Positions 8,965 through 18,406 of a stretch of 64,000 bases of DNA are shown here, one piece after another (positions within the stretch are counted from its first letter, which is position 1; every line of letters starts with the position of its first letter). Below the pieces are notes generated by a model that saw only the letters and a list, made by a program, of their open reading frames with translations, ran no database searches and was not told the DNA's origin. The position numbers were made by a program, and so were the translations under genes. The DNA is taken from positions 248,001-312,000 of the forward strand of contig CBDDBH010000034.1 in NCBI GenBank assembly GCA_965225625.1, written 5' to 3'. Source of the stretch: CBDDBH01 sp965225625 (GTDB lineage Bacteria; Pseudomonadota; Gammaproteobacteria; JADZEE01).

Positions 8965-10616
8965 ATGAGTAAATCGCCCATCACGACGAATTATGCAAAC
9001 AAGCGGAGTGCCTGCCGCATGCCGATTTCCCGTTGCCCACGAAACCTATCCGCCGTTGGCGCCGGCCGCGGTGCAGTCCTAATTGTTTGCATGTGGCTGG
9101 TTTTTTGCACCGCCGCGCCAAGCGCGACATTTGATCTCGCGATAAACGAAGGGCGGGTAATGGATCCGGAGTCCGGACTCGACGCAATCCGACATATCGG
9201 CGTGCGCGATGGACGCATCGTGGCGGTGTCGGAAACGCCACTTCAGGCCGATACTACTATCGACGCACATGGACTGGTGGTTGCGCCGGGATTCATTGAT
9301 CTACACGTTCACGGCCAGGATCCCTATAGCATCAGCCTGAAAGTGCGCGACGGCGTAACAACGGCCTTGGAAATGGAAGTAGGGGTCTATCCGCTGGCGC
9401 CCTGGTACGCGTCAAAGCAGGGAAAATCGCTTATCCATTACGGTGCCACGGTGGGTCATGGCGCCGCCCGCATCAGGCTCAAGCACGGGCTCGACGTCGG
9501 ACATTCTCCAACCGCAAGCCAAGCGCTACGCAATCAGGTTTCGGCATTGAATCAGTGGAAGTATGACGCCTTGTCCGAAGCCGAGATCAGTGAGTTGCTG
9601 GTGCTGATCGAGGAGCAATTGAACAGCGGCGGATTAGGCATCGGCTACGGCGTTCACAATATACACCGGGTGCTCGCCGCGAAGAGATCCTGCGTTGTTT
9701 TTCGCTCGCGGCCAGCCACGGAGTGGCGAACTACGTTCACGCACGATTTATGAGTGAAGTCGAACCGGGAAGCAGCGTTGAGGCGGTTCAGGAGGTAATT
9801 GCCGATGCCGCGGCGAGCGGCGCTTCGGCACATATATTTCACATCGGCAGTACCGGCCTGAGTATGGCGCCGACCTTATTGGATATGATTGCCGGTGCGC
9901 GCCGCAACGGTATCGATATCAGCACCGAGGTCTATCCATATACTGCGGCGTCCACCTCGCTGGGCTCGGCAATGTTCGATCCCGGCTTTCGTGAACGCAT
10001 GCGTATCGACTACCGTGATCTGGTGTGGACAGCGAGCGGCGAGCGTCTGACGGCAGCAACCTTCCAAAGTTATCGCGCCGAGCATCCGGAAGGGAATCTC
10101 ATTATTCATATGATGAAACCCGAACTAGTGGCGATGGCCGTTGCCCATCCGTTGGTCATGATTGCCAGCGATGGGATGGTCTATCGTGACGGTAAGGCGC
10201 ACCCTCGCACAGCTGGAACCTATGCTCGTGTGCTGGGCCGCTACGTTCGCGAGCAGGGAACACTGAGCTTGATGGACGCATTGCGTAAGATGACTCTAAT
10301 GCCGGCGAACCGACTCGCTGGGGCGGTGCCGCACATGCGTAGCAAAGGTAGAATACAAATCGGTGCGGACGCTGACATCACTATATTCGATGCCAAACGC
10401 GTGATTGATCGAGCCACCTTTGAAGCGCCTACGCAGACTTCCGCGGGCATCGTGCATGTGCTGGTCGGTGGTACGCCGGTCGTCACGGATGGTGCTCTGC
10501 GCGAAGGTGTATTTCCAGGCACTGCGGTGCGCCGAGAACAACCGACGGAGCTTGCCTGTGCCGAGCTTGTCGCCTCTAGTGTTTCCACGTGCGTGCGCAA
10601 AAGCGAGCGGCTTTAA
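8965..10616 (+). pseudogene. D-aminoacylase / N-acyl-D-amino-acid deacylase-like amidohydrolase, frameshifted
   Basis: Two overlapping reading frames together encode one amidohydrolase. The 5' part has a possible signal peptide (best start near 9019), the metal-binding GFIDLHVHGQD block and the GLGIGYGVH block. The 3' part resumes with TPGARREEIL, then HARFMSE, a HIFHIGSTG block and SDGMVYRDGKAHPRTAG, all typical of D-aminoacylases. The break lies near 9658-9663: reading must jump from the frame of codon 9658-9660 to the codon at 9663, equivalent to one missing or two extra bases. The family normally reads VHYTPG here. No slippery heptamer is apparent, so this is either a recent pseudogene or an assembly indel. 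Confidence 0.8.
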
Positions 10617-10640
10617 GCATCGCATCGACTGCCCGTTGTT

Positions 10641-11702
10641 ATGAAAATCAGTCCATTGCAAGAATATCGCGGTGCGCTCGAGGAATTCACTGAGCGCTCG
10701 GATCTGACCGGTACGGCTTTGCTCCTGGGTGACTGCTTGTTGTACGGGGCCTTTATAGTTGGAACGCAATTGCTAGACAGTACAATCCTGCGCTTGCTTT
10801 GCTCGATCGGAGCAGGGACCGCAATCTCTTCGATGTTTGTGCTGGGACATGACGCTGCCCACGGGGTTTTGACGGCAAAACCTGCATTAAATCGGATTTA
10901 CGGGCGCCTCGCGTTTCTGCCGTCACTGCACAATTACAGCCTATGGGTTATCGCACACAATAAAATGCATCACGTGGAACCCAACTTCAAAGGCAGAAAC
11001 TCCTGGTCGCCGCTGTCCAAATCCGAGTTCGATGCCATGCCAGCGTGGCGACGATGGGTTGAACGTTTGTACCGTAGTCCCGGCGGGCTGGGGATCTACT
11101 ATTTCTTCGAGCGCTGGTGGGCAGATAAATTCTTTCCCCGAACGCGCTGCGTCGCTCAGCTCGAGCTGCGTTATTGGGCGGATTTCGGGTTGTTGCTTGC
11201 CTATCTGACGGTATACACCATCGGTTTGTATCAACTTGGTAGTTGGTCGGGAGTTTTATTCGGATTTGTGTTGCCGTTTGTCGTTTGGAATTACTTAATC
11301 GGATTCACGGTGCTTATGCAACATACCAATCCGAATGTGCCGTGGTTCAGCGATCGAGAGCAATGGTCCACATTGCGGGGACAGCAGGACGTCACCGTAT
11401 GGGTGCGTTTCCCACGATTGTATGGATGGATTTCACACGAAGTCATGGAACATACCGCTCACCATGTTTCGCCTATGGTGCCTTGTTATCATTTGTTCGC
11501 AGCACAGCAGAAATTGCACGATGCCCTTGGCGATAAGTGTATCGAAGTCGCCTTCACGCCAACGTTGCTGTTCAAGGTGTTGGCAAAGTGCAAGCTTTAC
11601 GATTATGACAGCCACCGCTGGCTGGATTTTCGCGGCACTGCCACGAGCGGACCAACCGTCGCTAATCCTGGCGCCTTGCAGGTTGGCTCTGCCGTTGTAT
11701 AG
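10641..11702 (+). CDS. Fatty acid desaturase family membrane di-iron enzyme
   Basis: The 353-residue protein has several hydrophobic helices and the three histidine boxes of acyl-lipid desaturases and hydroxylases: HDAAH at residues 70-74, HNKMHH at 106-111, and HTAHH near residue 268 following HEVME. These ligate the di-iron centre that uses O2 to insert a double bond or hydroxyl into a lipid chain. The exact substrate is undetermined. It follows the broken deacylase gene by 24 bases and precedes pirin by 7 bases on the same strand. Confidence 0.88.
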   Translation: MKISPLQEYRGALEEFTERSDLTGTALLLGDCLLYGAFIVGTQLLDSTILRLLCSIGAGTAISSMFVLGHDAAHGVLTAKPALNRIYGRLAFLPSLHNYSLWVIAHNKMHHVEPNFKGRNSWSPLSKSEFDAMPAWRRWVERLYRSPGGLGIYYFFERWWADKFFPRTRCVAQLELRYWADFGLLLAYLTVYTIGLYQLGSWSGVLFGFVLPFVVWNYLIGFTVLMQHTNPNVPWFSDREQWSTLRGQQDVTVWVRFPRLYGWISHEVMEHTAHHVSPMVPCYHLFAAQQKLHDALGDKCIEVAFTPTLLFKVLAKCKLYDYDSHRWLDFRGTATSGPTVANPGALQVGSAVV

Positions 11703-11709
11703 TGATCTG

Positions 11710-12564
11710 ATGACTCAAACAGCACGCACTGTGTTACACGTAGTCTCGCCAACCCCGATGTCGGAGGGTGCGGGTGTTCGCATTAAGCGCAGCATCGGCA
11801 CGCAATATCTCGACAATCTTGATCCCTTCCTACTGCTGGACGAAATACACTCGGAAGAGGGTACTGACTACATTGCAGGATTCCCCGATCATCCGCACCG
11901 CGGCTTCGAAACGGTCTCGTATATGTTGGCGGGTTCCATGCAGCATTGGGATCACAAAGGCAATCGCGGTGACTTACGCGCCGGCAGTGCGCAATGGATG
12001 ACAGCGGGCCGCGGCATCATCCATTCGGAGATGCCGCAACAAAAGGACGGTGTGCTGTGGGGGTTTCAGATCTGGGTAAATCTTCCTGCCAAGGACAAAA
12101 TGCGTGAACCGCGTTACCAGGACATCGACCCTGAATTGATCCCCGAGGTTCGCGCTGATGACTTATCCGTGATCCGGGTTATTGCCGGTGAGTACGCCGG
12201 CGTCGTCGGTCCAATTTCCGGAATCGCAACCGATCCCATGTTTTTCGACGTGCGGCTGGAACCGGGCGCTAGCTTCGAACACCCGCTAAAGGATGGTTAT
12301 ACAGCATTCTGTTACATCTACGAGGGGCAGGGCATCGTTGGTGCAGGTGTAGGCGCCCAATCGGCGGCGGCGAGTTCATTGGTAATATTCGATCGCGACG
12401 GCGTGCTACAGCTGGCGGCGGATGAAAAGCCCCTGCATGCAATCGTGCTTGCCGGCAAACCTCTGCAAGAACCAATAGCCCGGTATGGTCCTTTCGTCAT
12501 GAATACGCGTGAAGAGATCGTGCAAGCCTTCCAGGACTATCAGGACGGGAAACTGATTGCCTGA
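11710..12564 (+). CDS. Pirin family protein
   Basis: This protein of about 284 residues is a bicupin. Its N-terminal cupin carries the pirin signature FPDHPHRGFETVSYML followed by a GIIHSEMP block, which together provide the His-His-His-Glu iron site. The C-terminal cupin is degenerate, as in other pirins. Some bacterial members have quercetinase activity and others act as redox-sensing regulators. A much longer in-frame extension upstream overlaps the desaturase gene in another frame and is not credible. The ATG at 11710 gives the expected N-terminus. Confidence 0.9.
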   Translation: MTQTARTVLHVVSPTPMSEGAGVRIKRSIGTQYLDNLDPFLLLDEIHSEEGTDYIAGFPDHPHRGFETVSYMLAGSMQHWDHKGNRGDLRAGSAQWMTAGRGIIHSEMPQQKDGVLWGFQIWVNLPAKDKMREPRYQDIDPELIPEVRADDLSVIRVIAGEYAGVVGPISGIATDPMFFDVRLEPGASFEHPLKDGYTAFCYIYEGQGIVGAGVGAQSAAASSLVIFDRDGVLQLAADEKPLHAIVLAGKPLQEPIARYGPFVMNTREEIVQAFQDYQDGKLIA

Positions 12565-12617
12565 CGATTATCCGAGCACTCACCAGCCACTGATGCAAGC
12601 GAGACTGAGCTATTGCC

Positions 12618-13756
12618 CTAAAACGTAAACGACAGACTCATGGAGCCGAATTCGTGTCCACCCAATTGCTGCTGGAATTCATCTGATCGATAGATCTGTG
12701 CGTACGAAAGCTTCACTGCGCCAACGATCACGGCAAAGCCAACGAATAAGTCGCCGACCAGATTCTCCTTGCTAACATCATGGCTATTGGCGAAGGTGCT
12801 GCCATCGAGAAAAATGTCGCGCAATACCAACCGCCCGGTGGCGCCCGCGAAGGCATGTACGCTGAATCCACCAGGCAATTTGAAGCGTTCGTCGGTGCTG
12901 TCGACCGGCGAGCTCGCTTCACCACCCGGGCGGATTAAGGTAGTGCCGAAATCGGTAGGAATGTTCCATCCAATGCGCGCTTCGAAACCCGCATTTGCAT
13001 ACGTATGAATGTTGCCGATAGTTGCGCCGAAATGGATGATCGTATCGTAGCCCCAGCCGCGCATGTGATTTGCTTCGAAGGTTCGAAGCTTGCGCTCGTA
13101 AATCAGCATGATGCCCGGCTCGGTTTTGAGTTGATTATCCCAGCCCTCGGCTTTTTGCAGTCCACGTAAGTCATGGACGAAATTTTGCGTCTGTTCGCGA
13201 GAGACGCCGGACCCATCAAACCGATCTGCAGTTCCATGGTATCGAGGCGCCGAAGGTTTTTGTTGTGAAAGGCGACACCCGCATATAGCCATCCGGCGTA
13301 AGGCCGGTCCGTGAGAATTAGATCGCTGCGTTCAACGGCTTCGGGCGTAAACATCTTCTGCCCAAGACTGAATCCAACATTTCGTTGCAGTCCAGGTTCG
13401 TTAATAAACGGTAAGCGTTCGACGATTGGCAGCAGCCATCGTGGCAGTTTGTCGGCCTCCCGGTAGTGGCTCAAGTCGGGTGAAATAAAACCGATCTGGA
13501 TCCCGTTTGTGTAGTTTTGATCAGATTCGGCGAACAAATCGTTTTCAAACAAAAAGCTAAAGTTCCACGCTTCGTTGCCGGGAAGCGATTGCGCGGCTAC
13601 GCTCGTGAATGCACAGGCGAGCAGAGCAGCCAACCCGCATAGCGCACCAGCGCGAAGCGCGAAGCCAGGCGATCGCTTACACCACCCGGCGCACGAGCTA
13701 GTGGCGGGCAATATGCGGGCTAAGAAGATACCAATGGAATTCATAATCAGCGGCAT
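12618..13756 (-). pseudogene. LpxR-like lipid A 3'-O-deacylase (DUF2219), frameshifted
   Basis: Two overlapping minus-strand frames together form one LpxR-family outer membrane protein. The N-terminal part has a signal peptide and the FENDLFAESDQNYTNGI block with the Asn-Asp pair of the active site. The C-terminal part begins with an EQTQNFVHDL block bearing the catalytic His, then GWDNQL, and ends in a beta-barrel terminus with aromatic residue (SMSLSFTF). The break lies around 13196-13204; inserting one G would restore GPASLGEQTQNF. LpxR removes the 3'-acyloxyacyl group of lipid A in a Ca2+-dependent manner. The gene is either inactivated or affected by a one-base assembly error. Confidence 0.8.
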
Positions 13757-13860
13757 ATTCTAGCGTGCAGGCGGCCGCTGTGGCCCAGGATTCAGGACGA
13801 AAATCGTGCTGCTAACGAAGGTCGGCTGCGCGGGCATATCCCGTCGCCGCCAGCGAGCGG

Positions 13861-14784
13861 CTAATTGCGTGGTTTTTTCGCCGAAATGAGGTAATAGCCG
13901 AATCTGTGCCGCGCCAGGCCAAGCGCTATACCAAAAAGGGATGCGAATAAATGCGCACGACGTGGCGCATTCGGCGGATCATAGTGGTGATTAAACTCGC
14001 GCCACAGTAACTTCGCAGCGATAGCGGGTACATGCAGTACCGAGGGTAGAAGGTGCCAACCAATTTCTCGTACTTCTATTTCCTCGAACCCCTGCGATGC
14101 CAGGCGCTGCTCGAATCGCTCTAAGGTGGCAAAGTTGTCCAGTGCCCAGCCCGCGCAAACTTTGCGGTGACAATACTCGGTGATCGCGTTGAGAGCGTGT
14201 GTTCCCTTGAGGAAGCCATCGGCGACGACCAGTCGCGCGCCGGGCTTTAACAAACGATAGGACTCGGCGAGGAATTCACGTTTATCGGTGCCGCGGGCAT
14301 AGCGGCTACTTTCCACCGCGTAGACGCCATCTAACATCCCGTCAGCAAATGGCGTTTCCGCTAAATCGGCGAGGAAGAATACGACCCTTCTGTGCAAGTG
14401 TTGCCGCTCTGTCAATTCACGTCCGCGCGCGATTTGCCAAGGTACGCACGTGACGCAGTTGATGAAGCAATCCTTAATGTTTCGGGCCGCGTAGCGTGCC
14501 GTGCTGCCCAGCCCACAGCCCATGTCGGCGATGAGTTTCGAGCTACGCTCATCCAGTTGTAATGCGTCCAGCACTACCGCATTCATGCGGGCTAACATCG
14601 GTTCGCGCCTGAGTGGATTCATACCCCGTTGGAAGTAGCCGAAATGCATATTGAAGTTGTTGCTCCACGTAGCAAAATCCGGACCCGCCTCCGAGTAGTA
14701 TTCGACGACTCGATCTAAGCTGTGTGTGTGCAGCTCATCTCTTCCTCGAGGAAGTGGTAACGCATATGGGCTGACGGTCAACAT
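13861..14784 (-). CDS. Class I SAM-dependent methyltransferase
   Basis: The 307-residue protein has a class I methyltransferase core: the SAM-binding motif I is LIADMGCGLGSTARYAA near residue 83, followed by a motif IV-like DGVYAVESSRYA and the LLKPGARLVVADGF strand typical of sterol, tocopherol and ubiquinone-type C/O-methyltransferases. The C-terminal segment is hydrophobic and may touch the membrane. The substrate is unknown. A GAGGAG ribosome site precedes the ATG. It lies 32 bases downstream of the GbsR-like regulator gene on the same strand and probably shares its promoter and operator. Confidence 0.82.
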   Translation of the reverse strand: MLTVSPYALPLPRGRDELHTHSLDRVVEYYSEAGPDFATWSNNFNMHFGYFQRGMNPLRREPMLARMNAVVLDALQLDERSSKLIADMGCGLGSTARYAARNIKDCFINCVTCVPWQIARGRELTERQHLHRRVVFFLADLAETPFADGMLDGVYAVESSRYARGTDKREFLAESYRLLKPGARLVVADGFLKGTHALNAITEYCHRKVCAGWALDNFATLERFEQRLASQGFEEIEVREIGWHLLPSVLHVPAIAAKLLWREFNHHYDPPNAPRRAHLFASLFGIALGLARHRFGYYLISAKKPRN

Positions 14785-14816
14785 ACTAACTCTCCTCGTT
14801 TACGTGCAGTCTCAGC

Positions 14817-15344
14817 TTAATGTGTGGTCGCAAACTTCGAGATTCGTGCTCCCATTCGCGTAAGTGTTCCCAACGTGCTTTTGGGCAAACGTTTCACATC
14901 GTCGTACCAGGCGCTAAGCGTTTCCATGAATTCCAGCATCGCGGTAATCCGGTCTTTAATCTCGCCGGGCGTTTCCTCGTCGCGTTCTGAATCGAGCACG
15001 CATTGGCGCAGCACCGACAACGTTGGATCAAATTCCCGTCGTTTTCGCTGTTCAACGATGGTCATGAATATGTCCCAGACGTCCTGTTTGGCGGTGTAAT
15101 GGTCGCGGCGATCGCCCAGTACGTGGGTGGGGGTAATAAGGCCCCAGCTCTGCAGTTCACGTAGGCTGGTGCTCACGTTGGAGCGGGCGACCGATAACGT
15201 TTCGGCAATCTCGTCCGCCGCCACCGGCTCCGGTGCGAGATACAGCACTGCATGTATCTGAGCAATAGTGCGGTTAATACCCCAACGTGTACCCATCTCG
15301 CCCCAGTGCAGGACGTAACGCTGCATAATCGGTGTCAGTTTCAT
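14817..15344 (-). CDS. GbsR/MarR-type winged-helix transcriptional regulator
   Basis: The 175-residue protein reads as a GbsR-like member of the MarR superfamily: an N-terminal helix (MQRYVLHWGEMGTRWGINR), a winged helix with ADEIAETLSVARSNVSTSLREL as the helix-turn-helix at about 58-79, and a C-terminal helical segment with IKDRITAMLEFME. GbsR proteins often sense small ligands and repress adjacent transport or biosynthetic genes. A perfect 10+2+10 palindrome lies 13 bases upstream of the start, a likely autoregulatory site. It could also control the divergent MATE exporter and the downstream methyltransferase. Confidence 0.85.
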   Translation of the reverse strand: MKLTPIMQRYVLHWGEMGTRWGINRTIAQIHAVLYLAPEPVAADEIAETLSVARSNVSTSLRELQSWGLITPTHVLGDRRDHYTAKQDVWDIFMTIVEQRKRREFDPTLSVLRQCVLDSERDEETPGEIKDRITAMLEFMETLSAWYDDVKRLPKSTLGTLTRMGARISKFATTH

Positions 15345-15357
15345 CGTAACTTTCCGA

Positions 15358-15379
15358 AATTTCTGTAAGTACAGAAATT
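15358..15379. promoter_or_regulatory. Perfect palindromic operator candidate upstream of the GbsR-like gene
   Basis: The sequence AATTTCTGTA-AG-TACAGAAATT is a perfect inverted repeat with 10-base arms and a 2-base centre. It sits in the 133-base divergent region between the GbsR-like regulator (start 15344) and the MATE exporter (start 15478). Arm length and position next to the regulator gene fit a dimeric winged-helix protein binding its own control region. The assignment to this regulator is inference; the palindrome is directly visible. Confidence 0.7.
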
Positions 15380-15477
15380 ATAGAAACTCGTGCCACAATG
15401 TCAAGGGCAGGTGTTGCCTGAGACTGCACTGTACTCACGCATGCCCATCGGCATCGCGATGGACACTGACCAAGAAA

Positions 15478-16887
15478 ATGGCTGCGAACATAGACGCTAT
15501 AATGCGCCCCCCCATGGGCGACCAGAACGTTAACGAAGCATCACCTCTATTGCGGGAACCGGTTGGCGCCGTGCTGTGGCGAATGACGTTGCCAATGTGC
15601 TACGCCATTCTCGCCATCATGTCATTCTATCTGGTGGATACCTATTTCATCGGACTGCTGGGAACGCAACCGCTGGCAGCATTGGCATTTACGCTGCCGG
15701 TAGCGATGCTCATTTCTGCACTGGGCGTCGGCCTGGGTATCGGTACGACGGCCATTGTCGCCCGCAGCATAGGTGAGGGGAATAGAACCAAAGCGGCGCG
15801 CATGGTGACTAACAGCCTGTTGTTAGTCGTTTGCGTGACCACCGTTGTCAGCGTGATTGGATTGACCACCATCGATCCACTATTCGGGGCCATGGGCGCA
15901 TCGGATGAATTAAAATCCTTGATTCGCGACTTCATGCAGGCCTGGTATCCCGGCGTTGTGTGCTTGTTGGTGCCGATGGTGGGCAACGCCGCTATTCGCG
16001 CCACGGGCGACACACAAACGCCCGCACGCATCATGATGGGGGCAGCGGCCGTCAACGCGGCGCTCGACCCGATATTAATATTCGGCTTGGGACCGGTCCC
16101 GGCATTCGGACTTGCGGGTGCCGCGATCGCTACTGTTTCGGCCTGGTCGGTCGCCGCATTTGTGTGCTTGTACGTATTGCGCTACCGCTATGGACTGATT
16201 GAGTACCGCTGGGAAGGGCTGGGTGTCCTGCTTTCCTCCTGGTATGAACACGCGTGTATCAGCGTGCCGGCGGCCATGGCAAATACGTTTACCCCGCTTG
16301 CTAACGGCGTTCTCACCAGCGTCGTCGCCAGCTATGGAACGGCGGCGGTTGCGGCGTATGGCGTTAGCACGCGGATCGAAGGACTGGCAATTTTAGTCGT
16401 GCTGGCGTTGTCGATGAGTCTACCGCCGTTTATAAGTCAGAATCTCGGCGGTCAGCGCATGGATCGTGTCGCGCACGCACTGCGGGTAGTGCTGAGATTT
16501 GTATTGTTGTGGGAGTTTGCGGTGTATCTGGTGATGCTGATATTCGCAAATAATATCGCCGCACTTTTTACCCGGGATCCGGAGGTAACTCAGATCATTC
16601 GGATTTTTCTTGCCATCCTGCCGCTCACCTACGGATGTCAGGCGCTGATAATCTTGACCAATTCTTCGTTCAACGCGCTGCACGAACCCAAGTTTGCGGT
16701 TTTGCTGAGCTTGATACGGTTCTTCGTGTGCTACCTGCCATTTGCGTACGCGGGGTCGGTAATTGCCGGCATTCCCGGATTGTTTACTGGCGCGGCGCTT
16801 GCCAATGTGACCGTCGGCGCGGTTGCGTTTGTTTGGATTTCACGTTTCGTGGCGCAGCGGCTGCAGCCGCTTGCCCGGGCAAGTTAA
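15478..16887 (+). CDS. MATE family multidrug/metabolite exporter
   Basis: The 469-residue protein has about twelve hydrophobic helices in two homologous halves, the layout of multidrug and toxin extrusion proteins. Family features include VDTYFIGLLGTQPLAALAFT after the first helix and the GIGTTAIVARSIGEGN block. Transport is by Na+ or H+ antiport across the inner membrane. ATGs at 15502 and 15514 are also possible starts because the first residues are not hydrophobic. It is divergent from the GbsR-like regulator across a palindromic site, so that regulator may control it. Confidence 0.88.
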   Translation: MAANIDAIMRPPMGDQNVNEASPLLREPVGAVLWRMTLPMCYAILAIMSFYLVDTYFIGLLGTQPLAALAFTLPVAMLISALGVGLGIGTTAIVARSIGEGNRTKAARMVTNSLLLVVCVTTVVSVIGLTTIDPLFGAMGASDELKSLIRDFMQAWYPGVVCLLVPMVGNAAIRATGDTQTPARIMMGAAAVNAALDPILIFGLGPVPAFGLAGAAIATVSAWSVAAFVCLYVLRYRYGLIEYRWEGLGVLLSSWYEHACISVPAAMANTFTPLANGVLTSVVASYGTAAVAAYGVSTRIEGLAILVVLALSMSLPPFISQNLGGQRMDRVAHALRVVLRFVLLWEFAVYLVMLIFANNIAALFTRDPEVTQIIRIFLAILPLTYGCQALIILTNSSFNALHEPKFAVLLSLIRFFVCYLPFAYAGSVIAGIPGLFTGAALANVTVGAVAFVWISRFVAQRLQPLARAS

Positions 16888-16919
16888 ACCATCGCGAGCT
16901 TTCGACTTTACGCTTGCTG

Positions 16920-17237
16920 TTAGCGATCGCATCCCAGGCAGCGACGGAATGTGTAGGCGGCGGGCTCCCGAACCATTTCATTAAAGGCGCTGCCAACACT
17001 GTGGCTGGGAATGCTGAACGGCAAGGACACAACAAATAACGCTCCGCCGACCACCATTGCGCCGATGCCAACGGGCCGCTGGACGACCACGTCAAGAACC
17101 ATCGTTTCGAAATTGGGTGAGGGACCTCTGTGCTTAGCGCGCTCACCGCCCCTGTCCGCCGCGCTCGCATGCGGCGTCAGAATCGTTAGGGTAAGCGTTA
17201 ATAAAAACACGACGGTATGACTCACGGTAGGTTTCAT
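16920..17237 (-). CDS. Small exported or membrane protein of unknown function
   Basis: The 105-residue protein has an N-terminal signal peptide (about 1-26, ending ASA-ADRG), then a basic linker and one glycine-rich hydrophobic segment, PVGIGAMVVGGALFVVSLPF. It ends with a short REPAAYTFRRCLGC tail containing two cysteines. Similar short proteins are common in gammaproteobacteria, but I know no proven function. It is downstream of the DUF484-GGDEF gene on the same strand with a 71-base gap. Confidence 0.6.
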   Translation of the reverse strand: MKPTVSHTVVFLLTLTLTILTPHASAADRGGERAKHRGPSPNFETMVLDVVVQRPVGIGAMVVGGALFVVSLPFSIPSHSVGSAFNEMVREPAAYTFRRCLGCDR

Positions 17238-17308
17238 GCGATGTACTCGATAGTTAGGGCGTGATGATCTATAGACCGATCAATAGCGTCCCGGTGCGCG
17301 GATGTCAA

Positions 17309-18406
17309 TCACGCGCAGCGTACTTGGTTACGCCCGCCGAGTTTGGCTTGGTACAGCGCTTCATCGGCGGTTTTTACCAATCTCGTCACGTATTCGTCCG
17401 CTGCACTTCCGGCCTGCGCCTGCAGCGTTGCAATACCAATTGACAGAGTGATGTCTGCGGTTTTTCCGGATGGTGATTCAAACGGTGTTTCTGACACCAC
17501 CTTGCGAATGCGTTCCGCGACTTCGACCGCTTTGTTAACGCCGGCGGCGCCCAAAACAACCGCGAACTCTTCACCGCCGAAACGCGCGATCACATCAATT
17601 TGTCGGAGTTGAGCTCGAATGAGTTCTGCCACGCTACGCAAAACGCTATCGCCGAATGGATGTCCATGTTCGTCGTTGACTTGCTTGAAGTAATCAATGT
17701 CGATCATCAAGCAACTCAACGAAGAATGATTGCGCAGTGCCCGCGAGGCTTCTTCTTCAATACGCTGATCAAAATAGCGCCGGTTGTTGACACCCGTGAG
17801 GGCATCCGTGAGGCCCAGTACTTTGAGGTTCTCGCGTGCAATCATCATCTCCAGGCATAAGGCGATCACCACGCCTAGATGCTGCAGGAAGTCAGTTGCC
17901 GCCCCCGCCTTGAATCGATTAAGGTCATTGCTACCCAAGTTGTAGCTACCCAGTAGGTGTCCAGCGCGGTTGAGCGGAACCAGGCCTATGCTGGCCGGGC
18001 GGCTGCGACTAGCGCTAAAAAGCTCACTATGCGCGCGCCCTTCGAACGGCCCCAACAGCGACTTGTATACCGTGCCGTACAAGGCTCTTAGCGAACCAGG
18101 ATCGTTGGCCAGGAGTAAGCCGCCGAAATCATCGACACTGCAGTCCACGTGCCGCAATAAAGCTGCGATTTTGCTGTCACGGTCTAGTAACGTCAGAGAT
18201 ACGGCATCCCAGGCAAATGGCGCACGCGCCTCGTGCAGCAACAATCGCAATAAATCCGCGATCGAACTGCAAGACATAAGGGAAAGTTCAAGTGTTTGGA
18301 AGCGTCGTAACGTTGCTTCATTGCGGCGGGCTTCACCGACCAGTCTTCGTAACCGGCGATCGGCGTATTGTTCCGTATTGATGGGGTCAGTCTGTGAAAC
18401 GGGCAT
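17309..18406 (-). CDS. Diguanylate cyclase with N-terminal DUF484/GAF-like sensor domain
   Basis: This protein of about 365 residues joins a DUF484-like (GAF-fold) sensor region (roughly 10-190, including LRRLVGEARRNEATLRRF and a SIGLVPLNRAGHLLGSYNLGS block) to a GGDEF domain. The active site is GGEEF, and an RQID sequence five residues before it is the canonical RxxD product-inhibition site, so an active, feedback-regulated cyclase making c-di-GMP is predicted. It has no membrane segment. The start chosen (MPVSQT) overlaps the end of the upstream protease gene by 20 bases; an upstream in-frame extension lies within that gene and is rejected. Confidence 0.85.
   Translation of the reverse strand: MPVSQTDPINTEQYADRRLRRLVGEARRNEATLRRFQTLELSLMSCSSIADLLRLLLHEARAPFAWDAVSLTLLDRDSKIAALLRHVDCSVDDFGGLLLANDPGSLRALYGTVYKSLLGPFEGRAHSELFSASRSRPASIGLVPLNRAGHLLGSYNLGSNDLNRFKAGAATDFLQHLGVVIALCLEMMIARENLKVLGLTDALTGVNNRRYFDQRIEEEASRALRNHSSLSCLMIDIDYFKQVNDEHGHPFGDSVLRSVAELIRAQLRQIDVIARFGGEEFAVVLGAAGVNKAVEVAERIRKVVSETPFESPSGKTADITLSIGIATLQAQAGSAADEYVTRLVKTADEALYQAKLGGRNQVRCA

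Noticed and set aside
9640..9740. Programmed frameshifting in the D-aminoacylase-like gene
   Set aside because: No slippery heptamer, upstream ribosome site or downstream stem was found, and the family does not use frameshifting.
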